Shown: one piece after another, positions 12,481 through 24,600 of the stretch
How positions within the stretch are numbered: position 1 is the first letter of the stretch
How the letters are laid out: each line of letters starts with the position of its first letter
From: Montifringilla adamsi
Lineage: Eukaryota > Chordata > Aves > Passeriformes > Passeridae
Assembly (NCBI GenBank): GCA_017590115.1
Contig: JAGGNK010008892.1
Span: forward strand, 62,001-126,000
DNA: 64,000 nt
Direction of reading: 5' to 3'
Position numbers and translations under genes: made by a program
The notes under the pieces: model-generated
Database searches by the model: none
Seen by the model: only the letters and a program-made list of their open reading frames with translations
Told to the model about the DNA's origin: nothing

Positions 12481-13300
12481 GTGAGCTAGCTCAGGAGCCT
12501 GAGGCGAGGGGCGGCGCGCATGTGCTCCCGTGAGGCGCGGATCCGCGGCGAGCCGCGTAAGGGCGGCTCCAGACTCCGCTGTCCCTTTTCCACGGGTCAC
12601 TTGTGCTGTTTAAGCGGCCTCGTGCTCCGGTGCGGTCCCAGAGTCCCTCTGGGCTCCGAGCTCTCTCTGGCCGGGCAGGGCAGCGGCCGAGCGGGGCGCT
12701 GCCTGCCGAGCAGTCCCTCACGCCCGCCGGGCTGTGCCCGCGGCGGGGCCGGGCGCGCCGGGCCCCTTGCGTCACCTTCACCGGGAGCCGCGGCCGCCGT
12801 GCCAGGACATTCCGGGTGTGAGTCACGGCCCGGCTGCTCCCGCTGCCGCCGCCTCGCAGCCCCGGCCCGCCAGCTGCTGCCCCAGGGGTGGGAGCGCTGC
12901 CCGCCTTCCCGCCGCCTTGCCCGGCTACCGCCCGGGGCTCCCGGAGCCTTCCCCTCCGCGCCGCTGGCTCGGCGAGGGGATGCGCCGGGAGAGGCGGCGG
13001 TGCCCGCCTGAGCGCTGTATGCTTCGCTTGGGTTAAGCAGCCTCTTCCCCTGCCAAGTGGGGAAGGCCCTTTTCAGCCCGTGCAGGGATGCGGCTGAGGA
13101 AAAGCTTTCCTTTCTCCTCGTCAGCCATCGGCGTTGCCTGGACGAGCTGACCTGCCGGCCGTATGCCAGAAGGGCAGGAGGAGGCAGAGGGAGCGGCACC
13201 AGCGTAAGCCCAGCAGGGATGCTCGAGGAGCGGCAGCCACGTTTGTCGGGGAGCGGTGGAATTCCCCCTCTCCCGCCGTGCTGCTAACTCACACGTGTCA
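12480..13300. promoter_or_regulatory. Second CpG island, gene not assigned
   Basis: About 0.8 kb of CpG-dense sequence, 3.2-4 kb upstream of the CFL2 island and about 7.3 kb downstream of the BAZ1A 3' end. It contains a perfect AP-1 motif TGAGTCA at 12819-12825 and a CRE-like TGCGTCA at 12768-12774. No recognised gene starts here. It may be an alternative CFL2 promoter, a lncRNA promoter or an orphan island. Open frames across it (for example 12597-13199 minus) look like composition artefacts. Confidence 0.65.
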
Positions 13301-16300
13301 CTGAATCACAACGCCGGGCAGCCGCGGGCCTGTCAATGGACAGCAAAAGAGAGGTTTAATTAAAATGTTATGGCTTGCAATGACATCATGTTAGGGATGG
13401 TATTTAAACACGGCAAAAAAAGGAAATAAAAATTCGTCCTGTGAGAGAAACATGAAAAGTAATGGCAGAACAGAACAAAAAATTCCTCTACAGTTTAGAA
13501 TACAGGGAAACTTCGCTCAGCCTTATTAATAAAAACAGAAGATAAAAATGACCTTTACATAATTAGCACATATTCGACTTTTACAAGGATTTACATTTTG
13601 TAGCACTAGAAGAAATAGCTACTGTTTATCCTGCTAGCCTTTTTAATTCCTGTATGCCCTACAAAATGTGTCTTCAACTGCTGCAGTGCCCTTTTGCTAT
13701 GCACATGCATAAACAGCACTCAGCAATTTTTACAGTTTCCCCGTGTCTTACAAAATGAGCAATGGTCCATATGCTGGGAGTCTCCAAGTTTCTATCCTCA
13801 AGCTTAGAAAGTCAAATTCTGCTGCCTCTTATGCTAGGATTTTAGTAGACTTACCACAGCACAGAAGCAGAAGTTTTTGTTTCTTTTTAAAATCAGAAGA
13901 GAGATAAAAGTGTGTTTTCTTTTCTTATTCTGTGTTGTGGCTCAACAGTTGGTTGTTTGCTCACAATATTATATTAATTATATTACATATTATATTTAGT
14001 ATGAAAATATATCTTACACAAAGAAGGAGTAAGGACAGCAGTAGTGTTACTGAAGTGCACATCTACAATTCTCTTAGCAGTGAGTTCATCTTGTTTATGT
14101 TTCTGAAAACCTGTTGAGCCACAGAGCAGCGACTCCTCTCAGCAGATGAGCATGACAGCTGGAAAGGGTCATTTCTTGAACAGCCTCAGCCTGGTTTGCA
14201 GGACAACTGCCAAAAGTTAGGATACAGCCAGCCATCTCAGCAGATGGCACAGTTTAAACTGGTGCACCTCCAGGAAAAGGTGGCAATGGTTTCCAAAAGC
14301 TCTTTTCCTTCAGGATAGGTGAGTGCAGACCTTTGAGTTGCTGGGACTGGCACATAATGTGCATAATGATTCAACTTTGTTATGTTCTTTTTTACAGAAC
14401 CACCCCCCATCCCCCGAGACAGCCAGGGTTCCTGGTGGGACAAGGAATCCTTGTTTTTCTGTGCCTGGACACGTGCAAAGCAGTACTATACACAGATTGT
14501 ACAGATATTTCAGGCATTAATCCCAAGTCTTCCAGGCATGACCTGATTCTGCTACTAACCTTCATTGCTCTGTGCTTCTTTTCCTGCTGGGGTTATGTCA
14601 TCACGCTGGAATAAGGCCCTTGGAAAATGGACTGTTTTCTAATCATGATCAGTACTTCTATGATATTGCAGGTCTGATTTAAGGAGACATCTTTTAAATA
14701 CAAAAAAGAATTACTGATAAAGGATCAAATACTCTCCAGGAGATAGATGGAGCCATGACTAAGTGCGAAGATGGCAGAGGTTAATTCATATGGCCTGTTT
14801 TGACTGGAAGTTGTAAAGGTCAGACAAAAAGAAGGACAGACACTTTTGGTTCTGGAATTTTAACACTCTTAAAATTGCTCCAGACAGATCTTGGACTCAG
14901 TTTGCAGCATTGCATCTGAATGAAAGGAAATTCTGTTTGATGAAGGTTGACTCCAAGGGTTGGTTCTAAGAAACCTCTTAAAAGCAGCAACTATGGAAAC
15001 AAAAGATGTACTGTCTAAACCTATTCAAGCATTTCAAAGCCCCCTCACAAGATAAGGTGCTTAAAAAGTTGATAGCGCCTTTTAAAACCACAAAGTTTTT
15101 CTTTTTTCAGACAGCAATCTAAAAATAGAACTTTAGCTAAGCCTAACATGCTAAATGCATGAGTTGAGATCACTATCTGGTGGTTGAGGATGGGCTTTAG
15201 GATGACTGAGGCCCGGGAATATTTATAACCATTGCTGGATCGTGGGGCCTGTCGGTCAGTGCAGAAGTGTCCTCTGGTGACAGCAGCGCTCACGAGCTGT
15301 GCCAGGCAGACTGCAGAGCCCAGCATGTGACTGATGGTGGGATCTGCACAGGAATGCTCATGAAAAGCAACTATGAAGCCCCACGCTGCCCAGAGTCAAA
15401 TGCAGAACTGTCATCCAAACCCCAAACATTTTAGCATCCTGCCATTTTGAACACAGAATTCACAGCAGCTGAGCCACAGCACTGCCTGTCTCTTCAAAGT
15501 CCTTTCCTCTCCAAGCTAATTTTATCTGTAGGGTGCTCGAAGGAGAAAAATTGGAAAGCACATAGATTATAATACACATTCCTATAGGACTGTTAACCTA
15601 GGAACTATCAATATAAATCCTAAATATATTGGTAAGACAAGACTAGCATATTGACAAAGCTGAAGTTGGACTGTGTGCTATCCTAGCAGAGCAAGGTAAT
15701 CCTTGTAAAGGATTCCTTCTAACCTTGTTACAGGGAAGTTATGGGACAAGCATGCCATTTTCAGACCCTCCACACGGCATGGTTAAACCAGGCAGCACAA
15801 GCACCCAAATAACCCCAGACCACGATGCTGTGACACAGTGCTGGTGCAGCAGCTCTATGTTAGTCAAATAAAGACCCTTTTTCTCATGGTTCTTTGAAAT
15901 CAATCTAAGGAAAGAGACGAACAACAGCAGAGAAGACAGAAGTGAAAGCTGATCTTCCATGGCCATCAGCCAGCGTTTTGGAGAGTATGCTGTCATGTAA
16001 CATCCTTGTAGGAAACTTGGCCCAATCAAACATTTCTCTCATCAAAAGCGAGTGACCTGAACAGCTGGATAAACGTGGTGAGCAAGCAGGGAGGTGCAGG
16101 CAGAATGCTGGAGCTTGCTGCCTTCTCCCCCCTCTGGCAAAGGCTGCAGGACATCGAGTGGGCTGAGCACCTCCAGCCTGGCCGGTGCTGTGTACCCAGA
16201 GCCGCTCACAGGGCAGCCGCTGATACAGCCCTGTCTTTGGAGACCCAGGAAACACTATTTTTTTCCTTCTTTCACCCCTAAAAAATTTAAAGGTTGAGTT

Positions 16301-16515
16301 GCACCTAAAAATATATATTTAAAATTCATTTCAGCAGCTTTCCAGGAAAGAAGCACTACAAACTCAGGAAACTGATATATTACAGTAAAGAAACAAACCT
16401 AAATTTTGTCTCAGTACACCTTTTGGAAAACACAGGCAGTCTGTGGCTTTCTGCCCCAATAACGTTTCAGGTGTAGCTTGTATTGATGTGCATTTTAATG
16501 CACTCCAAAAAATGC
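13301..16515. other. Intergenic DNA, nothing recognised
   Basis: Non-coding by appearance: no splice-consistent frame, RNA gene or clear repeat. Between 13960 and 14010 it is very AT-rich. Confidence 0.5.
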
Positions 16516-16848
16516 CTTCCATTACCTGAAGGGAGCCTACAAGAAAGGTGGAGAGGCCCTTTTTACAAGGGCATGGAGTGACAGGACAAGGGAGAATGGC
16601 TTCCCACTACCAGAGAGCAGGTTTAGATTATGTAAGAGGAAGAAATTCTTCACTGTGAGGTTGGTGAGGCACAGAAACAGGTTGTCCAGAAAAGTTGTGG
16701 CAGTGTTCAAGGCCATGTTGGATGGGTCTCTGAACATCCTGGACTAGTAAAAGTTGTCCCTGCCCATGGCAGCAGGGTTGGAACAAGATGATTTTTGAGG
16801 TTCCTTCTAACACAAGCCATTCTCTAAGTTCTAGGGTTCATGAATCAC
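16516..16848 (+). mobile_element. CR1-type LINE fragment, 3' end
   Basis: Plus-strand sequence that matches my recollection of the avian CR1 3' end. It passes through a block reading as a decayed coding tail (near 16640-16740), then the characteristic stretch around 16758-16810 (TGTCCCTGCCCATGGCAGCA, then a GG-TTGGAACAAGATGATTTT-like segment), and finally a degenerate TTCTA-type tail near 16825-16848. It is truncated at the 5' end, as most CR1 copies are, and has no intact frame. Boundaries are approximate. Confidence 0.8.
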
Positions 16849-17543
16849 AACCATTGTTTTAACAGTCAGTGACTTGAGCAGTTAAAAATCCCAAACTTTG
16901 CCTAATTATATACACATACATCCACAAATACACAAACGTATTTTAGGGATGATGCTACATCAGCATCCCTATTGGGAAACAAGGTAATCAGTTTCCTTAC
17001 CTGCCTTTATAATTCTCCTGATTTGCAGCACAAGTTATTTTACCTTTTGCATCAGTCTTAATCCAGACATCATCTTCAAACCTGAATGCTCTGAAATGGG
17101 AATCTTTCTTATTGGTGGTAATTGAAGATTCTCTGAGGAGTTTTTACACAGGCCTGATACTGGACATATACTCAATTGAGCACTTCAAAGGCAAGGTTTG
17201 AATAGCACTGTCTAAGGAAGCACCAAATTAAGGGAAGTGGGTAGCTGATGAAGGGCAGGAGGAAGAATATATCACTTGGTAGCAGGCTGAGAAATCTCAG
17301 AATATCCCCTTGCAGCAGGCTGGGTAAAGCACCAGGAGCAGCTCTGCAGAACAGATTATGTCACTGTTGTGGAGATCAAGGCACTTTAGCAAGGGAAAGA
17401 TCTCTCGGAGTTACAGCCAAATGCTGTACAAGAAACTTCCTGCAACTGTCTGGACACTGGCAACTTATTTAGGGTGAGAAGGCTCTTGGAGGGCAGAAAT
17501 AGTCCTTGCTAGCCTCAAGAAGTGTTATCTAGAATCGCTGATC
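16849..17543. other. Intergenic DNA, nothing recognised
   Basis: No gene or confident repeat seen between the CR1 fragment and the probable LTR. Confidence 0.45.
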
Positions 17544-18154
17544 TGTTACAACAGGGTTCGCCAATAGGTAATGTGATCAGTGGTAGATATTATTTATTGA
17601 ATACAAACAGATAAAACTTGGAAGAGACAAGATCGCTGCAGGGTAAGGGTTAACTCAGTGGTTACATCAATGATTCATAAACCACAAGTGTAATCTCCTA
17701 AATCCTGAAGTACCAGATTACCAGTGCAGCACAAACATGGTGCTGGGTAGGACTCCGGCACGGTCTGCTGTCCCCAGAGACCTGCTCCCTGCACATGTCC
17801 ATCCATGGAAGGCTCTTCACTTCTGCACTGTGACAGATGCAGGGACAGCTGGTTGTGGGGCAGCTGGTGACTGCAGTCAGTGGAGTGGGGCTGTTCAGGG
17901 TCTGCCTCCCTATAACTATATATTCAGGCTGGTTTTCAGGTGCTATGTACTGGTTTCTAATGCCCATATTTGCTAAGATTATGCTAAGATCATCTTTTTT
18001 ATTGTTAATACTAATGTTTAAGTGCTCTGTGCTGTCTTAAAACCTCACCCCTCCAACAAAAGAGGCATCCAGTAGTGGCTGCTGGGGCACCGGCCCCAGC
18101 TCAAACCCCTCACAAAGGCTCAAACCTTCTCACAAAAAAGAGTGCTAGCTCACA
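17544..18154 (-). mobile_element. Probable solo LTR of an endogenous retrovirus, minus orientation
   Basis: Read on the minus strand this block begins TGTGAGC and ends TGTAACA. It carries a TATA-like box near 17915-17930 and an AATAAATAA poly(A) signal near 17590-17600, about 50 bases before its end, in LTR order. The hexamer ATCTGT occurs at 17541-17546 and again at 18154-18159, so the exact ends and target duplication are ambiguous by a few bases. No internal retroviral coding sequence is adjacent, so it would be a solo LTR. The family is not identified. Confidence 0.4.
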
Positions 18155-20654
18155 TCTGTCATGTAGGCTGCCAGACCAAAGCAACACAAGCTTTCCAGCA
18201 TTGTTACAGGCTTCCAGAAGGTGAATCTGACACTGGATATGTCAGTCAAGGTTATCACCTGCCTCCTAATACAGGTGAAGGGACTTGATACAACAAGTCC
18301 CAGCTACACTGGTGTTGACACCTAAACATGCACAGTCAGTATCAGCTTGACTGCAGCCACCACAGAAGGCTAGAGCCAGCATTTGAAGTGGCCTTCTCCT
18401 TGTGACCTCATCATGCTTGGGAAGGAAGGGCTGCTTCTAATACCAGCAGTCACTGTAAGGATTGGTCTTCTGCATCTTCAGTAGCCTGTGGTGGCCAGGA
18501 GGTGAGCAAGCTGTCTTTGAGGAAATGCTGGTGTCTCCTGGACAAGAGAATCCATTAGGCTGGGAGCCCAAAGGGACTGGTCCCAGAACTATTGAAGAGT
18601 TATGTACCAAAAAAAATTAGAAGAAATTGCCTAGGCTAGTTATTCAGCTCTGACATGAATGAAAGGGGCAGAATTTGCACAGCAGGAAAAGCAGCTGGTG
18701 TTGCAGTATCCAGATATATACCAGGGTTAAGATCCATGGGAGCTACTGAGAAGGGTAAGATTTTCATTGTTGATCTTGTTAAAATGCTTAGACCACAGAT
18801 GCTACACTTGAAGCTCAATGAAGCCTACTGCCTGTTTTCTCTAAGAGTCTGGTACAGCCTCATTGAATCCAAGATGAAGCTGTTCACCCTCTCCATTTTG
18901 ACACCTTTGTGAAAAACTTTTGCTTGGAGCCCCTGAGAGATACTGTACAGATCTTACACTGATGGTAACATCGGGTGGGATGGCTGATCATGGTAACACA
19001 CTTTCAGGGGGAAAAGATGGATGAGGAGCATGAATATTTCAGTCCCTAAGACCAGGAGGGAGATAGAAGTTAACTCCCTTTTCCCAAAGGCCATAAAAAA
19101 GATATCCTGACATAGCTCAGCAAAAGCATCACTGAAGTCTGAAAAAGCTTCAAAGGAAGTACCAGACCAGGCAGTCTGCTCTGAGGAACTTGGTTCATGC
19201 CCCACGAGCTCCACTAAAGCCAAGGACAGTCAGAGCTGAACGGCACATATGGCAGACAGGAGTATTTTAAGCACAGCTGTCCAAAGCAGAATACTACCTC
19301 CTGTATTTCACCTTCAGTGTATGTGAGTGAGGCCTCAGGCTTATAAACTTAAAGGGAAATTTGTAACTTTGCTGAGCACAAGCATAGAAACACCATTGTC
19401 ATAAGCAGAGATTTGGGTTGGACTGTTCCCACTTCCTCTATCCAAACCCAAAATTACAGCTGCGTTGTTGAAGGGATGCTATTGAAGGAAATAACCCTGG
19501 AAAAAGACTGATAGGAATGAACAGCTGGGAGTAGGTTTGGAACAGAAATTATTTAAATTACATCTGTCACAGATAGACTTATTCAGCTCACTGTGCCCCT
19601 CCTCAAAATGCATCCACATTCAAGTCAATGGGGATTATTCATGTGAACAAGCACGACTGTTTGTGCAACCTACCAGTCAGGACTTTCACAGCCTCTCAGG
19701 ACTGGACAGATGCAGGGCTATCAAGTACAACTTATACCCTGCAATGAAGTCTTCTGCTGCTCATATTCCTTGCAGAATTTAGCGTTCTCTACTGGGAGCC
19801 TTTCTTTTGCGCAAACAAAAAACGTCTCTTAAATCTGGACAGAGATGTCAGCTCTGAACTGACACAGAAAATTGGAAGTATTAGCAGACGTTTCTGAATA
19901 ACATCCCTCCCCATTCTCGTTCTTATAATTTTTAAAAATTATTTAAAAAAAAACCCCAACCCAACAACTGCAACACTTTGAACTGATCAGTCTCCTATCC
20001 ACCTCCAGCCATTCCCTAAACTCAAGAGAATGCCCATTCTCACCACCTCTAAGGCAAGGTAAGCACTACAGCAGCCAAAGAAAGCCCACAATTACATAGC
20101 AAGTAATTGTTAGGAACATATTCAGGTTGTAACCCTTTAACACAAGCTGCATAAACACAGGGGGAAAAGATGCTGCTGCAGCAGCAAGCCTCATGTTTCA
20201 GTTTTTCCTACCACTCCCTCCCATCCCCAAACTTCCACTCCATACACCATACTCTGAGAAAAAGGTATCTCCAAGAGGGGAGGACTGATTTAAACCTATA
20301 AACTGAGCTTAATACATTTTAATTAATAAATATTGAAAATAAAACTATCAAGCATACTAAGAGTACTTTAAAGAAGCTGCTGGTCAACTGAACAAATCTG
20401 TGAGGTTTTACACACTAGAGATCCAAATGAAAGATCCGTACAACTTACACTACTCACGTTATGCCAGACATACTGATGGACACTTGCATCCCTCAGAGAC
20501 CAGGTACCACAGTGGCTGCAGCTGCCCAGAGTGCTGGCTGGGGTACTCATATTGGAACCACATTCTGCTGTGCTGCCTCCAGCAAATTGTCCTCATTGGT
20601 AAATGGGAAGGCGGTGTAGCAGTACAACTCAAGAGGAAGTTCAAGCTCAACATA
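18155..20654. other. Intergenic DNA downstream of BAZ1A
   Basis: No gene recognised. Several short open frames are present (for example 18655-18912 plus and 18954-19223 minus) but none resembles a known family or has support from splice sites. Confidence 0.45.
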
Positions 20655-21471
20655 CTTTGAAAAAATGTGTCATTTTATTTGTACACTTCCAAAGCTGAAT
20701 GTAGAAATTTAAGAGTACAGTCCTGCAAATTTACTCATTGATAGAAGAACTGCCAGGGACACGAGAAGGTATTTATTGGTTGATCATCAAGTCAGAGGGG
20801 AATAAACAAACAAACAAACAAAACCCCACCCTCCAAAATTTAAAAAGTTATGGGACTTTTTTTTTTTGCCCCAAGTACAAATTTTATAAATACAAAACAA
20901 ATTCACAAATTACTTTGAATGCTAAATAAATATCTACTTAATAAACTCAGACCGAATACCTCCAGCCAGCACTGGTACAGTACTTGAAAAGATATGCAGT
21001 TGTAGTCATTAGTGTTGAGAAGATATGCTCAAACAAATTTTAACAACACACACAGTTTCTTCAACTGTGCTACAGCAGAAGATTTTCTCTGAGTTGATAA
21101 AGCCCTCAATACCACAGCTCCTACAAAATCTAGAGGATGAAACAATGTTATTTTGTGCAGGAAAAAGCAAAGTACTTCTGGAAGATATCTGGACACATGA
21201 ATGTATTAAAAATGTACAAAACCTCTGTAAACCAGTACTGTATCCAGTACATCTATCAAAATTATTAGACACTGAATAAAACTGTAGCAAAGGTAATCTT
21301 TCCTACATTCTCCTGAGTGCTTAATATTATATTGAGAATATAGTGCAGGCCACACTTCAAGGTGGTTAAACAGTTGTTATTGCTTTAAATAGACATGACG
21401 ACTGCGTAATTTAACAATCCATTTTAATGAACATAATAAATTCCCTCAAATAATCCTTTGGAAGGCAGAGG
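20655..21471 (-). other. BAZ1A: BAZ1A 3' UTR (approximate)
   Basis: About 0.8 kb between the BAZ1A stop codon and a minus-strand AATAAA at 20674-20679. Another AATAAA at 20773-20778 could end a shorter isoform. The length is in the usual range for BAZ1A. A CAAA microsatellite lies at about 20806-20824. Confidence 0.55.
20674..20679 (-). terminator. BAZ1A: Candidate BAZ1A polyadenylation signal
   Basis: Canonical AATAAA about 0.8 kb past the stop codon. An alternative copy lies at 20773-20778. Selection is by position only. Confidence 0.45.
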
Positions 21472-21662
21472 TTAGATTCGTGACTTCTTCGCCGCGGGAG
21501 CGGTGTGGTCCACGTTACCAGATGTGATCGGAAGTCCAAGCTTTTGAGCCTGAATGTGGAAGAAAGCCTGAAGTCTAGTTCCAGCTTTTGCTTCACTTGT
21601 GTTACGAGGGTTGTATTCAAAGCAGTTCGAAAACATCAGCTCAATATCTTCAATAAATTCAG
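21472..21662 (-). CDS. BAZ1A: BAZ1A last coding exon, bromodomain end and C-terminus (residues 1318-1380)
   Basis: 191 nt to the TAA at 21472-21474; acceptor ATTCCCTAG. It encodes [20 protein letters not shown]. Asn1335 in the NCFEYN motif is the residue that hydrogen-bonds acetyl-lysine in bromodomains. The tail ends APAAKKSRI, a basic terminus shared with mammalian BAZ1A. Confidence 0.95.
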
Positions 21663-24600
21663 CTAGGGAATGAAATAAATTAATTTAGCATGTTTTAAGT
21701 CATCAAACAGCAGTCTGATAAACCAGTATGACAGCAATAAATTAGTACAGTGCTCCTATGCAGAGCTGCAACACAAAAATGTCTTTAAGCGTATCAAGTT
21801 TCTATCACTGTATCAATGCTGTTCCGTGTCAACGTTCTTCAGTTTCTCTGACTAGCAATACAGGAAATACAAATCAGAGACAGGAACAACAGTACCTTTT
21901 CTAATTATTCCATCAGTGTCACTCTTTGATATTAAAAGAACTATTGAGAACTACCAGAAGTTTCATAGCTGCCCATTTCTTATCTATCCATCATGTATGT
22001 TAGTAGGAAAGGAACTATGTTCAACAGATTTTATTTTAAAAAATATTAGTAATTGCTCTTTTAAAAAACACAAAACACACCACAAAACCCTAAAGCAAAC
22101 ACAATTTCAGCTTTCTAATCATCCAACACAGTTCTATTTTAGGACAAGCATTTAAAGTGAGAGACCATGGTACAATATACCCCTTTCAATAAATAATACT
22201 TACATGCTAACTTATATTCACATTTATTCACTTTTTCGCGGATTATATTTAAGGCAATAGGTTTTTTGATTATATCATAGTAGTCTGGTACCTAAAAAAA
22301 AAAAAGATTCCAAACAAAAAGATTCATGGACAAGCAAATGGAAGCTTAAATTCTGCCTACGTAAAACACTAAAGCAAATCATGTATCAGCAAAAAGCATT
22401 TATGTTTTGCTTTTAAATAAACAGAGGAGTCCTACACAACTACTTTCATTCCCTTAACTGAATACTAGTTTTCAGGCACTGCTTTTTTTTTTTCTATCAT
22501 TCAAGTAGCAGATCACAACAAACATTAGCCAGCAATTTAATAAATAAATCTACTCCTAAATGCCCTGTGAACAACTATAAGAAAATTGCATGAGCAGATA
22601 AGCATTATGCTGTTCCATGTAGTTCCAGCTATTCCCATCTGTCAAGTACAAAACTTATTTCCAATATTTTAGATTTTTAATTTTTCCTGCAATATATTAC
22701 AATGTTAAAAGCTCTTTAATCATGAATAATAACCATTTTGACTCCACCACTATTCATTCAAAATTCAGAGATTCCATTTACTTGTGTTGAAGAGCAACAA
22801 GCAGGAGACGGTGCACAAGTACCAGAGAGAAACCACCACTCCAGAACAACTTCTATGGGATCAAGAGTCAGGGGAGGAAAAGGACTGCCTAACCTTTAAG
22901 TGTACTGATCATTTGGATCCAATTTTGAATTCCAGTAAGCACCAAGTCTAGGGTGACTGTCTCACAAAGTGGGGTGGGGCAAGTGAAAGAAAAAGGTATC
23001 TGATCCAAACATGACTTCCCCTCCTCCAAGGAAAAATACCCACATGCACTATCATGTATGTTTCAAAACCAAGTTTTTGATTATGGCCTGTAATTTTACT
23101 CTAGATCAAGTGCAACCTGCAAACAAACCTAAAGGAAGAATTACTAGAGAAACAGAATTAAACTGACATATTTTTAATTCCTTTTCTTTTAGGAGTGCTA
23201 TTATGTAATTACTAAAAGGAAAGGTATTTTTCTCTTTTTGGCTTGCTGTGCACTGCCCATTCAATGTATTCTTCACATTGTCTTAAAGGCAGCTAAAAGT
23301 TTAAACCAAAATATCTATCATGATGAAGAAAATCTGGGCCAGGTATGAATTTCTCCTTCCATCTATATAGAGACTATCCCTTAGTGATTGATTCAGGCAA
23401 ACCAGAATGCACTGAATTCTAACAGTTTAGTTTCAGCACCAAAATTAAGTTGTATTCTCCATCCTTCCTTGCATTCACCAGATTCTTACCCTTCCCAACA
23501 TAACTCCAATACTCTAGTAGGCAGTCACTAATCTCCATTTCATTCAAAATTCCTCTCCTCCTCTATGCTCACTTTGTTCATTCACATTTGTACATCATTC
23601 TCTTTGTCCAGAGAGATTAACCCTTCCAACTATTCGTGACTCTGAATTCAGCGTTTCAGGCCTTCATTAAACAGCTATCATTGCTAATTTTAGCAGAGCT
23701 CTTGAACACCAAACTCCAGATCCCCAAGAATGCCTGTGCAGAGTTGCCAGCCATAGCTCCAGCAGTGCCTTATAATGCACAAGCCAGCGCAGCCTGCAGA
23801 AAGCAGCTTTGGGAAGTTTTATTGTAGTAAAAACCTCTGGAGCAGCACTTACTTTGGGTACCCATATTATCATGCAGTATTTTGAAATTTAAACAAGAGG
23901 AAAATTAAGAATGAAGCTACAGAATCATCTTTTTACTGCATTATAGTTAGGATCAGCGTGAAGTTGTTTCTATCTTATTATTTATCACGTCTGTTCTCAG
24001 AATGTCTTTGCATAAATGAAACATTAATTCAGCTAATTAATTAACAACCACAAGGTTACCATTAGAAGTCCTACTCTACTTATTTGGTTGGGTTTTTTCA
24101 AACCAAAGCATTTCACATTTTAAAATGCCCAGTGAAAAGTGTATTTAAAATTTTGCCAATACCACATCAATTGTAGAAGTTATTTCTGGCACCAAATATC
24201 TGAGCTGAAATGCAAGAGTTCTCCTGAATCCCACTGCTTGGCTCTATCCCCCTGTTTGCACCATGCTGTAAATTCCCAAGGTTTACCAGCAGCAAGCAGG
24301 ACTCTCAGCCATTACTGCTCCCTCCACAGCTGTGTCAGTTACCTGGATTTTGGAAACCAGCTTCATGAAAGGCCAGCTGTCATCATGCCGCACCAGTTCC
24401 ACTATGAGTTGTTCAAAAGCTGAGAGCTCGTGGACTCCGCCCTGACGTCCTGAACTTCTCCTGTTCAGTACCGGAGGAGATGATTCTGGAAAAAAAACAA
24501 CCCAACACCCCACCAGATAAAAATTAAAGCCTGACAAGTAAAATAAAATTAAAAAAAAAAAAGAAGTTGAAACACCATTATTTTGGGATGCTAAAACTGT

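Noticed and set aside
12491..13287. Open frames of 70-200 codons across the second CpG island
   Set aside because: Same composition artefact; overlapping on both strands, no recognisable domain or splice support.
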